Origin: Chromatiales bacterium (ex Bugula neritina AB1)
GTDB lineage: Bacteria; Pseudomonadota; Gammaproteobacteria; Granulosicoccales; Granulosicoccaceae
Assembly (NCBI GenBank): GCA_001730015.1
Contig: MDLA01000080.1
Coordinates: forward strand, 62,001 to 126,000
Length of the DNA: 64,000 nucleotides
Direction of reading: 5' to 3'
The translations under genes and the position numbers were made by a program. Positions 38,075-46,961 of the stretch are shown piece by piece. The notes under the pieces were generated by a model. That model did not search any database. It saw nothing but the letters and a program-made list of their open reading frames with translations, and had not been told where the DNA came from. Within the stretch, counting starts at the first letter, position 1; each line of letters begins with the position of its first letter.

Positions 38075-40054
38075 GTGTTTAAAAAAATTCTGATCGCGAA
38101 CCGTGGCGAAATTGCCTGTCGGATCATGCGTACGGCCAGAACTCTGGGTGTTGCAACTGTTGCCGTGTACTCTGAGGCAGATGCGTCGTCTGCACATGTG
38201 GCAATGGCAGACGAAGCGATTCTTATCGGAGGAGCTGCGGTTGCCGATAGCTACTTGCGGGGTGATCGCGTTATAGAGGCCGCGTTAAATACCGGTGCAG
38301 AGGCAGTTCATCCAGGCTATGGGTTTTTATCTGAGAACCCGGAATTTGTTGATCAGGTTGTAGCTGCCGGACTCCGGTTTATAGGCCCTTCCGCTGATGC
38401 AATTAGGGCGATGGGGCTTAAAGATGCGGCTAAAACGCTGATGGAAAAGGCCGGTGTTCCGGTAGTTCCGGGGTATCACGGCGATAACCGTGATCCGGAA
38501 TTTCTGGCGTCTGTCGCCGAACGTATCGGTTTTCCGGTACTGATCAAGGCAAGGGCCGGCGGTGGTGGCAAAGGCATGCGACTGGTACAGGCAAAAGAGG
38601 AATTTGCAGCAGCACTTGCTGGAGCGCAACGTGAGGCTGAGTCGAGCTTCGGTGACAGCGCTTGTTTGATTGAAAAATTCGTTTCTGCTCCGCGCCATAT
38701 AGAAGTTCAGGTTTTTGGTGATGATCACGGTAACGTGGTGCACCTGTTTGAAAGAGACTGCTCGCTACAACGCAGGCATCAAAAGGTGATCGAAGAAGCG
38801 CCTGCACCCGGCATGACAGACGAAATGCGCGCTGCTATGGGTGAAGCCGCTGTAACAGCCTGCCATGCGATCAATTACTCAGGTGCCGGAACAATTGAAT
38901 TCATCGTCGACAGTTCCGATGGTCTAAAGACCGATGCGTTCTGGTTCATGGAAATGAACACGCGATTACAGGTAGAGCATCCGGTAACCGAAGCGATTAC
39001 CGGGCAGGATCTGGTTGCCTGGCAGTTGCAGGTCGCCTCTGGAGCCCGGTTGCCGGTAACGCAGTCTGACTTGTCTATTAATGGCTGGGCGTTTGAGGCA
39101 CGGTTGTACGCCGAGGATGTTGGCAAGGGCTTTTTACCTGCTACCGGGGTGCTGAGTTATCTGGAATTTCCGGCGGGTGCCCGGGTCGATACCGGTATTA
39201 GACAGGGCGATGCCATTACGCCATTCTATGATCCTATGATCGCCAAGATTATTGTCCATGGCAGCGACAGATCTGCCGCACTGGGTAAATTACACCGAGC
39301 GTTGCGTGAAACGTACAGTGCCGGCTCAATAACCAATGTCAACTTCCTGTCTGCTCTGTGTGAGGATCACAATTTTGCCAGTGGCACTGTTGATACCGGG
39401 TTGATCGAACGCCATGCAGAGCGTTTGACGCAATCTGTAAGCGCTTCGACGGAAATACTAGCTATTGCCGCGATCGCTGCTTCTGGCTTGTTCGCAGCCA
39501 ATGCCAGTGACACGGGTTTCTCTCTATGGCAGCCGCTTGAGAGAACAGTGCTCCTTCGTCCGGAAGGAACAGATGAATCGATTGAGATGCGCCTTGCTAC
39601 CGTTGACGCGATGTCATTTGCCGTAACAGGCTGCGGTGTAAGCCACCAGATTCGTTTGCTTGATCCGTTGAATGGCAAAGTCGAGATCGATGCCACACAG
39701 CAAAGCGTATATGCGGTAAATAAAGCTCGCAATGTTAGTGTTTTTTCAGACCGTTCGTATCATTTCAGTGTGTCTGATCCGCTACAGCAACAGGCAGATG
39801 AGGGGGCCGGAGGCGATAGTGTTTACGCACCCATGCCGGGGCAGGTAAATGTGGTCAACGTTGCGCGCGGGGATCGTGTCAGTGTCGGTGAGGCGCTGAT
39901 CGTTATAGAGGCGATGAAAATGGAGCACACACTGCTCGCTCCACGTGATGGTGTTATAGAAGAGCTACTGGCCCGAACGGGTATGCAGGTTGAAGAGGGT
40001 GCGTTGCTGCTCAGTCTTGAAGCAGAAGCGGAGGAAGCTCAAACGCGATCGTGA
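38075..40054 (+). CDS. liuD: Methylcrotonoyl-CoA carboxylase, biotin-carboxylase (alpha) subunit
   Basis: Carboxylates biotin with ATP and bicarbonate. The biotin-carboxylase domain (1-450) begins FKKILIANRGEIACRIMRTA, with the glycine-rich ATP loop KARAGGGGKGMRLV and EMNTRLQVEHPVTE. A linker domain follows, and the biotinyl domain at the C-terminus carries the biotin-acceptor Lys615 in EAMKMEH. Start is GTG, 11 bases after liuB. liuC (3-methylglutaconyl-CoA hydratase) and liuE (HMG-CoA lyase), which complete the pathway in other species, do not follow; the next gene is on the other strand. Confidence 0.95.
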   Translation: MFKKILIANRGEIACRIMRTARTLGVATVAVYSEADASSAHVAMADEAILIGGAAVADSYLRGDRVIEAALNTGAEAVHPGYGFLSENPEFVDQVVAAGLRFIGPSADAIRAMGLKDAAKTLMEKAGVPVVPGYHGDNRDPEFLASVAERIGFPVLIKARAGGGGKGMRLVQAKEEFAAALAGAQREAESSFGDSACLIEKFVSAPRHIEVQVFGDDHGNVVHLFERDCSLQRRHQKVIEEAPAPGMTDEMRAAMGEAAVTACHAINYSGAGTIEFIVDSSDGLKTDAFWFMEMNTRLQVEHPVTEAITGQDLVAWQLQVASGARLPVTQSDLSINGWAFEARLYAEDVGKGFLPATGVLSYLEFPAGARVDTGIRQGDAITPFYDPMIAKIIVHGSDRSAALGKLHRALRETYSAGSITNVNFLSALCEDHNFASGTVDTGLIERHAERLTQSVSASTEILAIAAIAASGLFAANASDTGFSLWQPLERTVLLRPEGTDESIEMRLATVDAMSFAVTGCGVSHQIRLLDPLNGKVEIDATQQSVYAVNKARNVSVFSDRSYHFSVSDPLQQQADEGAGGDSVYAPMPGQVNVVNVARGDRVSVGEALIVIEAMKMEHTLLAPRDGVIEELLARTGMQVEEGALLLSLEAEAEEAQTRS

Positions 40055-40069
40055 GTAATTGTTGTTCGG

Positions 40070-41161
40070 TTACGCAGCGTGATCAATTTTCAGAGGCGCC
40101 AGTGTGTCGTTAGCTGCATCCGGTGACCGCATCGATTGCAGGGTATTGCTGAGGTACGCTGCAATTCGGTCTGGAGCGAGTGTGGAATCCCAGTAGTCGA
40201 TTGAAGCCTGCTGCCTTCTTTGCATCTCTTGCGGATCCTCCAGAAGCCGGTCAAGCCATTGTGGCAGCTCTCGCCAGTCGTCGACAATTATGGCCGGAGA
40301 ATTTTCAGCGAACCAGTGATCGGGCTGCTCTTCGGCAATTACAATACATCCGTAATACATGCCTTCGCAAAGCCGATAAGTCTCCAGATGCGTGCCGCGT
40401 GGCGATAGACAGATTTTGGTGTCCATCAGTATTCGCGGGTAGCTTTCAAACTCGGGCTTGTCGTTTGCTTTCGGGAAATAACCGGAGAGTTTAACGTCTG
40501 TAGTATAGGTTTTATGCCGCTTCCAGCTATCAACCGTTCTGACCATTCGCTCTCTGGACAGCACTTTGTTGGTTTTTACCAGGCCGCCCAGGACTTTTTT
40601 ATGATCGACACTGCCAGTAAATGATACGTCGATGGCGCGCCGGTTGATCGGTGTCACTTTATCGCGTGTCGGCAAGCGGTAATAGCCGTACGGAATCGCG
40701 AATAGATTGTTGCAGCGGTCGATGTGGTGGTGCGGGTATCGCTTGCAACGCTGCCGGAGCTGCTGCACATAGGCCATCAGGTTGAAGCGCAGCCAGCCTT
40801 TGTGCAAAGCCAGTTTCATATCCTGTCCGGGAGCTTTGAACACTGCGTGCACTCTGTGTGCGTACAGCGGCACTCGGGCCCACTCGTCTCCCATTACAAA
40901 CACCACCAGAGATGGCAGGTAATCGAATTTCCGAGGCAGTTCGGTGACGCTGCGGGTGAAGACAAATGTGTGATCGGCGAAGTCCGGCAGCCGTTGTGCC
41001 AGTGCTTCCATGATCGAGCGAAAATAGCTGATATTGCACTCAAGCGCAAAAGGAAGATGCTCGCTTACTGTGCATATAGTTTCGGTTTCCTCACCGCCCA
41101 TGCAGATATGACAGTTGGCGAGTGAACGTTTTCCGGGTACTGGTGCCGCCACTGTTGTCAA
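40070..41161 (-). CDS. Exostosin-like glycosyltransferase
   Basis: A 363-residue protein with no membrane segment. The C-terminal half resembles exostosin-family glycosyltransferases: DVSFTGSVDHKK, the conserved ILMDTKICLSPRGTHLETYR followed by LCEGMYYGCIVIAEEQ, then IIVDDWRELPQWLDRLLEDP. It would transfer a sugar to a polysaccharide or surface glycan. The N-terminus contains CHICMGGEETETIC, a cysteine-rich patch of unknown meaning. Start is TTG with GAGG five bases ahead. It is convergent with liuD and divergent from the membrane protein gene at 41487. Confidence 0.72.
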   Translation of the reverse strand: MTTVAAPVPGKRSLANCHICMGGEETETICTVSEHLPFALECNISYFRSIMEALAQRLPDFADHTFVFTRSVTELPRKFDYLPSLVVFVMGDEWARVPLYAHRVHAVFKAPGQDMKLALHKGWLRFNLMAYVQQLRQRCKRYPHHHIDRCNNLFAIPYGYYRLPTRDKVTPINRRAIDVSFTGSVDHKKVLGGLVKTNKVLSRERMVRTVDSWKRHKTYTTDVKLSGYFPKANDKPEFESYPRILMDTKICLSPRGTHLETYRLCEGMYYGCIVIAEEQPDHWFAENSPAIIVDDWRELPQWLDRLLEDPQEMQRRQQASIDYWDSTLAPDRIAAYLSNTLQSMRSPDAANDTLAPLKIDHAA

Positions 41162-41486
41162 TTCTACCTCGTGAACAATTTAACTAACCGCCACAACAAT
41201 TAACGGGTGATTGACTGAATGTTTTAGAATTTCTGTGGTGGTTTGAGGAGTCTTTAGTATTCGCTCAGCTGCGTTACGTGCGCTCATGTGCAGATGATGA
41301 GAAATGAAATTACTAGGATTCCATAACGTTGCCGCTGTATTCTATGCAAATACTTTTCAAAGAAAATTAATCACTGGCTGCCTGATCGCGGGGTTAGCAC
41401 CTTGCCAGAGTCGTACGGAGGAATTCTGCCCGGGTAACAGCCGACATTATTTGTATCTTTAACTATTTATCCGAGATCGGGTTTAA
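41162..41486. other. Divergent intergenic region
   Basis: About 325 bases, A+T-rich in the middle (41300-41370), between the glycosyltransferase gene and the membrane protein gene. No repeat, RNA gene or coding frame is seen. Confidence 0.45.
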
Positions 41487-42851
41487 TTGATTCAAAAACA
41501 GTTACATAGCTTATCGCTTCTGGTGATAGCCGTGGTTGCCTGCTGTCTGCTGATCTTGCAGCCGTATCCGGTATTGCATGATTATCCGGAGTGGATGTAT
41601 CAGGGTTTCCTTGTGGGGGAGTTGCTGGTCGGCAATAACGCGTCAGTGAATGAGAGTTTTGCGCTGGTTTCGTACCCCGTGCCGAATGCGATCAGTCAGC
41701 TTGCGATGGGGTTGTTAAACCTTTCATTCCCCCCGGTACTTGCCGGGCAAATATGGCTGGCTGTGTATTTTGTTTTCGCCACCTTGCTTTGGCGGTGTAT
41801 TACCCGCAGCGATGGTTTCCCGCAGGGTGGGGCGATTAACCTGATACTAACCTTAACCATTACACTGGGCAGCGGATTCTGGAATGGTTACATAAACTTT
41901 CAGTTTGGAGTTTTGTTTTTCAGTTTGTACCTGTACCTGAGTAATGGAACACAAAGATTTCCGGTGGTGCAGGTGTTTGTGTTTTCGCTGCTAATTTTCT
42001 TATCCCATGCGGCAGTGTACGCCGCGCTTGTTGTCCTTGTTTGCGTACAACGTTATCGATCCGCTGAGCGCTGGCGGTATTTAACCGCAATGCTGCCATC
42101 GCTGCTGTTGCTGGCCTGGTATACCCTGATAAAACTCGCTTCCGGAGTCGCAGTGTCTGAGCAGATGACCCTGGTAAAATGGATACAGTACAAGACTTAC
42201 ACGGTCGCCAAACAAGGCCCCTTTCACAATTTCATTCTGCCTAATGGCGAGAGCTTGCTTACGCATTTTGACTGGTTGTACGTGATCGGGTTTGGTATGA
42301 ACTTTCTGATTGTGCTTCTTTTGCTTTGCTGGGCGAGCACCATAGTCTGGCACTTTACTCGCAGCCGCGGCTGGCGTGATTATATTGGCAGGGGAGAAAG
42401 CCCGGTGCCGATACTAGTCACGGTCGGCTTTCTGATGTCGGGATTTTTAGTAGCCGGTCAGAACAGCTTTGGTGTCGTTAATCTTGGGGAGAGATTTCTG
42501 GTGGTGGCAATAGTTCTGCTATTGGTCTTTTTCCAATGCCCGAAACTGCTGCGCCGGATCTGGACAATATTGGCAGCGGTTAGTGCTGTCTATCTTATGG
42601 TTGCGACCGTTCTGTTAATAGGCTATGCCGAAGAAAGCTATTCGGTGGCTCGCTCAGCCAATGAAAAAGATCTGGAAAAATATGTCGACGACATATACGC
42701 CAGCAGCCGACACAAATATTTTAATCATCGCCTTTTCATCTATTCTGATCGAGGCGGCGAACTGGTTAAATTACAGCCGGGTCTGCTGCCTATTGATCTT
42801 GCGACCAGTATTGTGGTACCGCGTCTGCCAGTCGATAATGGCAGCAATTAA
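41487..42851 (+). CDS. Polytopic membrane protein of unknown function
   Basis: The 454-residue product has about eleven strongly hydrophobic segments and starts with one (SLSLLVIAVVACCLLILQPYP). The segment between the first and second helices (VLHDYPEWMYQGFLVGELL) holds acidic residues in an extracytoplasmic loop. This is reminiscent of GT-C type lipid-sugar-dependent glycosyltransferases (HD or DxE in loop 1), but no signature clinches it. The C-terminal 70 residues are soluble. Start is TTG. It precedes the cyclo-ligase gene by 14 bases, so they may be cotranscribed. With the divergent exostosin-like gene it may serve surface glycan assembly. Confidence 0.65.
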   Translation: MIQKQLHSLSLLVIAVVACCLLILQPYPVLHDYPEWMYQGFLVGELLVGNNASVNESFALVSYPVPNAISQLAMGLLNLSFPPVLAGQIWLAVYFVFATLLWRCITRSDGFPQGGAINLILTLTITLGSGFWNGYINFQFGVLFFSLYLYLSNGTQRFPVVQVFVFSLLIFLSHAAVYAALVVLVCVQRYRSAERWRYLTAMLPSLLLLAWYTLIKLASGVAVSEQMTLVKWIQYKTYTVAKQGPFHNFILPNGESLLTHFDWLYVIGFGMNFLIVLLLLCWASTIVWHFTRSRGWRDYIGRGESPVPILVTVGFLMSGFLVAGQNSFGVVNLGERFLVVAIVLLLVFFQCPKLLRRIWTILAAVSAVYLMVATVLLIGYAEESYSVARSANEKDLEKYVDDIYASSRHKYFNHRLFIYSDRGGELVKLQPGLLPIDLATSIVVPRLPVDNGSN

Positions 42852-42865
42852 ATTCGTGAACTTCT

Positions 42866-43456
42866 ATGAACTCAGCTGAACAGCTTCGAGACAAACATCG
42901 TCGCGCGCGCGCACAGATTACTGACCTCATTCAAACGGACCATGCGCAGCTGTTGTGTAAGCAGATTCTGCAGCTTCCCGAGTATTGCGGGGCGTTGAAT
43001 ATAGCCTCATACATCGCTATTCGAGGAGAGATCGATACGTTGCCATTAATGCAAGCTGCAGCCAGTGGCGCGAAGAACTTTTATTTACCGGTGCTGCGTG
43101 GCGAGCAAATGCTATTCGCGCGCTGGCAAGTCGGGGATGAGTTGCACAAGAAGGGGTTCGGTCTGCTGGAACCTGCTTCCACCGACTATATAGAGCCCAT
43201 CGAAATTGATCTGGTGCTGGCCCCGCTGGTAGCTTTCGATGCCGACTGCAATCGGATCGGGCAGGGCGGAGGCTACTATGATCGAACCTTTGCCCATCGC
43301 AAACAAGTACAGGGTTCGCTGAAGCAGCAGCGGCCGGTGCTCCTCGGGGTGGCGCATGAATGCCAGCGTGAATCGGTGTTACAACCGCAACCGTGGGATG
43401 TTCCGCTTGATCTGGTTGTTACCGAAGGCTCGATTTACCGGCGTGATAATAATTGA
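42866..43456 (+). CDS. 5-formyltetrahydrofolate cyclo-ligase
   Basis: Salvages 5-formyl-THF to 5,10-methenyl-THF using ATP. The 196-residue protein starts with an RxxHRRARAQITDL-type helix and has IASYIAIRGEIDTLPL. The ATP-binding signature is DCNRIGQGGGYYDRTFA, followed by LLGVAHECQ and LDLVVTEGSIY. It equals E. coli YgfA (FAU1). In many gammaproteobacteria 6S RNA lies upstream of this gene, but here only 14 bases separate it from the membrane protein gene, leaving no room for 6S RNA. Confidence 0.92.
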   Translation: MNSAEQLRDKHRRARAQITDLIQTDHAQLLCKQILQLPEYCGALNIASYIAIRGEIDTLPLMQAAASGAKNFYLPVLRGEQMLFARWQVGDELHKKGFGLLEPASTDYIEPIEIDLVLAPLVAFDADCNRIGQGGGYYDRTFAHRKQVQGSLKQQRPVLLGVAHECQRESVLQPQPWDVPLDLVVTEGSIYRRDNN

Positions 43457-43546
43457 AGGATACGATATGTGTTGCCCAAAGATGCTGTCACTTGACCGCG
43501 AAGCGCTGACCTGTACCATGTCGACTGTTTTAATAATTAGACAGTA

Positions 43547-43990
43547 ATGGCGAAAAAAGCTTCTCAAAAAAAGACCGCTTCCGGGAAAGCTACAACTGGG
43601 ACCGCAAAAAAAGGCCTGAAAAATAGGGCGCCTGTGAAAAAGAAAGTACCTGCGAAAAAGAAAGTTAAGGTGAAGAAGGCCGCTGCAAAAAGCAAAGAAG
43701 TACCTTACGATCTGGTTTATGTAGCTGACAGCCCATTGCATGGCAAGGGAATGTTTGCGAAAAAGAAAATTAAGGCAGATATTACTTTAGGCAAGCTTGA
43801 AGGGAACCCTACTCGAAAAGACGGAATCTATGTGTTGTGGCTGACAGCCACCAAGGGGTTGGAGGTCACTAATGATTTTCGATTTATAAACCACTCCAGT
43901 GACCCAAATTGCGCATTGACCGACACAGAAGTAATAACATTGAAAGCGATCAAGCCGGATGAAGAACTAACACATGATTACGGCTGGTAG
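43547..43990 (+). CDS. SET-domain protein with lysine-rich histone-H1-like tail
   Basis: The first 50 residues of this 147-residue protein contain 19 lysines and many Ala/Pro/Val (KKKVPAKKKVKVKKAAAKSK), like the tails of histone H1 or bacterial Hc1/AlgP-type proteins. Residues 55-147 form a compact SET domain: DSPLHGKGMFAKKKIK (the first motif), NHSSDPNC at 115-122 (canonical NHSxxPN) and EELTHDYGW at the end (canonical EELTxDY). SET domains methylate protein lysines with S-adenosylmethionine. The post-SET region is missing. The target could be its own tail, ribosomal or nucleoid proteins; this is inference. Confidence 0.85.
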   Translation: MAKKASQKKTASGKATTGTAKKGLKNRAPVKKKVPAKKKVKVKKAAAKSKEVPYDLVYVADSPLHGKGMFAKKKIKADITLGKLEGNPTRKDGIYVLWLTATKGLEVTNDFRFINHSSDPNCALTDTEVITLKAIKPDEELTHDYGW

Positions 43991-44241
43991 AAAATACTGA
44001 TCTCTAGAATGCCCGTGTGGCGACTATAACCAGCCTTAGCTACTTTACCCTGGTGTTGGTATAAAATTTCGTGTTCAGAAGCTTATAGAGCGGTATAAAA
44101 GGCGATGCACGGAGTTTTTACCGGATTGAGTCTGGTCATTCTAAGCGATATTCAGGAAAAATTAGTACAGTGCCTTAGATGCTGCTAAAGAGGTAGCGCA
44201 GCGGTTCCGGGCCGGAATTTTATGCGACATCAGGGTTTAGC

Positions 44242-45051
44242 TTACGAATTATCCACAACGGTCAGACCATCGTATGCGGCTTCTACGCCTGCCGGTAGCT
44301 CTTTTGTGATTGCCGCGTAGTCAATAGAGCTATGCATGTTGGTCAGGATAGCTCTGCGTGGTTTAACTTGCTCTATAAATGCTAGTGCTTCTTCGACATT
44401 CATATGGGTCGGATGGGGAGATTGTCGTAAGGCATCGAGTATTAAGACCTCGAGGCCAGTTAGTGCATTAATGCTGTCTGCTCGTTCCACAGTTTTCACA
44501 TCGGGCAGATATGCTATATCGCCAAAGCGAAAACCCAGAGCGTTGATGTCTCCGTGGTTGACCTCAAACGGGCGGACTCCTATTGCGCCCCCGTCACCAC
44601 TAATATTGAAATCTTCCGGCGCGGTAATACGATGCTCCAGACATATAGAAGGATAACTGGTGCCAGGTGCTTGCTGGTAGCAGTATCCGAATGCCCTCAT
44701 AACGGTTTCTGAAGTTGCAGCGTCCATGTAGACGTTTACTCGCTGTCGATGGCGTATGGCAAGCTGGCGCAGATCGTCCATGCCGAAGATGTGATCAGCG
44801 TGTGCGTGGGTTAGCAATACGGCATCGAGGTGTTGAACATTGGCCGTTAGCAATTGCTCGCGCATATCCGGGCCGGTATCAATGAGGATTGATGTCCGTT
44901 CCTTGCCTTCGCACTTTTCCACCAGCATGGCACAGCGCCGCCGGCGGTTCTTAGGGTTCTCCGGATCGCAGGCACCCCAGTCGTTTCCAATTCGCGGAAC
45001 GCCGCCTGAAGAACCGGTGCCAAGTAGAGTGAAGGTGGTTTCAGTTGTCAT
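44242..45051 (-). CDS. MBL-fold metallo-hydrolase, PhnP-like
   Basis: A 269-residue metallo-beta-lactamase-fold protein. The zinc motif HxHxDH is in LLTHAHADHIFGMDDLR. The opening LLGTGSSGGVPRIGNDWGACDP and the RRRRCAMLVE segment match the PhnP family (cyclic-phosphate phosphodiesterases related to tRNase Z). Later ligands are in EVNHGDINALGFRFGD and the late H in LTNMHSSIDY. It is not in a phn operon here. Widespread relatives sit near housekeeping genes, so a role in cyclic nucleotide or phosphodiester hydrolysis is likely, but substrate is open. Confidence 0.87.
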   Translation of the reverse strand: MTTETTFTLLGTGSSGGVPRIGNDWGACDPENPKNRRRRCAMLVEKCEGKERTSILIDTGPDMREQLLTANVQHLDAVLLTHAHADHIFGMDDLRQLAIRHRQRVNVYMDAATSETVMRAFGYCYQQAPGTSYPSICLEHRITAPEDFNISGDGGAIGVRPFEVNHGDINALGFRFGDIAYLPDVKTVERADSINALTGLEVLILDALRQSPHPTHMNVEEALAFIEQVKPRRAILTNMHSSIDYAAITKELPAGVEAAYDGLTVVDNS

Positions 45052-45138
45052 ATGGGCAGTATAAACGCTGTGGTGGCGGGCGTCTTGATTTGGCTGCTTT
45101 GAAGTTAGTGCCTGTCCATAAAACAGATAATCTTGCGG

Positions 45139-45159
45139 CCAGGGTAGATCCTACCCTGG
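45139..45159. promoter_or_regulatory. Perfect 9-bp inverted repeat between metallo-hydrolase and htrA genes
   Basis: CCAGGGTAG (45139-45147), ATC, CTACCCTGG (45151-45159). It sits in the divergent intergenic region, 88 bases before the metallo-hydrolase start and 131 before the HtrA start. It has no following T-run on either strand, so an operator or a 5' leader hairpin is likelier than a terminator. A partial extra copy (ACTACCCG) follows at 45165. Confidence 0.5.
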
Positions 45160-45289
45160 TAAAAACTACCCGATTTTTATTTAACTTTCTCCCCCCTATG
45201 GTTAATGGCGAGATCCGACGCAGCGCTACAGGATTGGCTGTAAGCGTTTTGCCGGATCGCAAATTCGCAACAACACAGGAGACTAGCGA

Positions 45290-46783
45290 ATGAAGACTAC
45301 TCTGAAACCGGGGGCTCTCAATGCCTCGAACAACTATGAAAGTACCGATCTGTATCACCTTGGCGTCAAGCTGTTGTCCGGTGTTGCAGCGTCAATACTT
45401 GTGTTGGCGCTGATGACAGGAAACGCCGTTGCGCTGGTGATGCCTGACTTTGAAACTCTGGTAAAAAAACACGGAAAGGCGGTCGTAAAGATTTCGGTTT
45501 CTACGAAACAGAAATTGGCATCGGCAGGCCCGGAAGGGCGTGAGATAAATCCTGAGCAAATACCGGAGTTTTTCCGCAGGTATTTTGAGAATATCCCACG
45601 CGGTCGGGCTCCAGAGGCTTTACCGCCGGGAAGCAGACGCAGTAGTGGGTCTGGTTCCGGTTTTATTGTGTCGCAGGACGGCTATATCGTCACTAATGCG
45701 CATGTTGTCGATGGGGCCAGTGAGATTACCGTAGCGTTGCCTGATCGGCGGCAGTTCGATGCATTCCTGGTCGGCTCTGACCCACGTACTGATCTCGCGT
45801 TGTTAAAAGTAAAGGCGAGTGGCCTGCCGGTGCTTGAACTGGGTGATTCGGGTGAATTAAATGTGGGACAGTGGGTTCTGGCAATCGGATCGCCATTCGG
45901 CTTTGAGTACACAGCGACGCAAGGCATTGTTTCGGCGTTATCGAGAAGCCTGCCGGATGAAAATTATGTGCCGTTCATACAAACGGATGTTGCCGTTAAC
46001 CCGGGTAACTCTGGCGGGCCTTTGTTTAATATACAGGGCGAGGTGATTGGCGTTAACTCGCAAATTTTTTCGCGCTCGGGTGGCTACATGGGGCTGTCGT
46101 TTGCGATACCGTCTAATGTGGTAAAAACGGTTGTAAAACAGCTGAAAGAAACCGGTTATGTGCAACGTGGCTGGCTGGGGGTAGTGATTCAGAATGTCGA
46201 TAAATCACTGGCTGAATCATTTGGTCTCGATCGTCCCGAGGGCGCTCTGGTGGCACGTGTAACGGAAAACAGTCCGGCACAGAAAGCAGGTTTTAAAACC
46301 GGCGATGTTATTCTCAGCTTTAATGGACAGTCAATCGAGCAATCTTCCCATCTCCCGCCGTTGGTCGGTGTGACCCCGGTTGGTCAGCCGGTTGTTGTGG
46401 AAGTTCTACGCGATCGTGCGAAGGTTGCGTTGGAGGTTACTATTGCCGAACTGGCGGAAGATCGTGAAATTGTCAAAACTCGAGTGCTCGAACGGAACGA
46501 TGAGTCACGCCTTGGTGTCTCGGTAGCAGGGTTGACTCAAGAGCAGCGCGCTGAGGCAGGCGGAATCGACGGAGGCGTGGTGGTAACTTCTGTTGACCCG
46601 TCGGGAGTGGCGGCGCTGGCAGGTATCAGTGTAGGGGATGTGATCCTGATGTTTAATCAGGTTCCGATTGATTCGGCTGAAGCGCTGGCAGAGCTGGTTG
46701 ATCAGGTCGCGCCAGGTGAATCAGTGGCTGTATTGGTGCAGCGCAACGACAACCCTCTGTACACGGCATTAACGCTTAAGTAG
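45290..46783 (+). CDS. HtrA/DegP-family periplasmic serine protease (Do-like)
   Basis: Envelope stress protease/chaperone. The catalytic triad is His138 (TNAHVVDG), Asp168 (RTDLALLKV) and Ser241 (NPGNSGGPL). Two PDZ domains follow (about 280-375 and 395-495), the layout of DegP/DegQ/MucD. The signal peptide has an unusually long 25-residue N-region (KTTLKPGALNASNNYESTD...) before the hydrophobic core LLSGVAASILVLALMTGNAVA. A MucD-like call is natural, but rseA/rseB genes are not beside it. 497 residues. Confidence 0.93.
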   Translation: MKTTLKPGALNASNNYESTDLYHLGVKLLSGVAASILVLALMTGNAVALVMPDFETLVKKHGKAVVKISVSTKQKLASAGPEGREINPEQIPEFFRRYFENIPRGRAPEALPPGSRRSSGSGSGFIVSQDGYIVTNAHVVDGASEITVALPDRRQFDAFLVGSDPRTDLALLKVKASGLPVLELGDSGELNVGQWVLAIGSPFGFEYTATQGIVSALSRSLPDENYVPFIQTDVAVNPGNSGGPLFNIQGEVIGVNSQIFSRSGGYMGLSFAIPSNVVKTVVKQLKETGYVQRGWLGVVIQNVDKSLAESFGLDRPEGALVARVTENSPAQKAGFKTGDVILSFNGQSIEQSSHLPPLVGVTPVGQPVVVEVLRDRAKVALEVTIAELAEDREIVKTRVLERNDESRLGVSVAGLTQEQRAEAGGIDGGVVVTSVDPSGVAALAGISVGDVILMFNQVPIDSAEALAELVDQVAPGESVAVLVQRNDNPLYTALTLK

Positions 46784-46961
46784 ATTTGCAATATGTTGCA
46801 ATCGTAATGGAAACACAGGGCGCCATAGCGCGTCCCGGTTGCTTGCCAGTTGTGCTGTCGGGCTGGTTATTCGGGCGGGTAAAATTTACCTGCTTGTTGC
46901 TTGAGAATCACCGGTTAAACTCCATGTCAATGGAAACCACAATGATGCAGATTATCGAAAT

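Noticed and set aside
42852-42865. 6S RNA upstream of the 5-formyl-THF cyclo-ligase gene
   Set aside because: Only 14 bases separate the genes; no room for a 180-base RNA.
45061-45289. Sigma-E promoter for the HtrA gene
   Set aside because: I looked for GGAACTT with a properly spaced TCTRA and found no convincing match.
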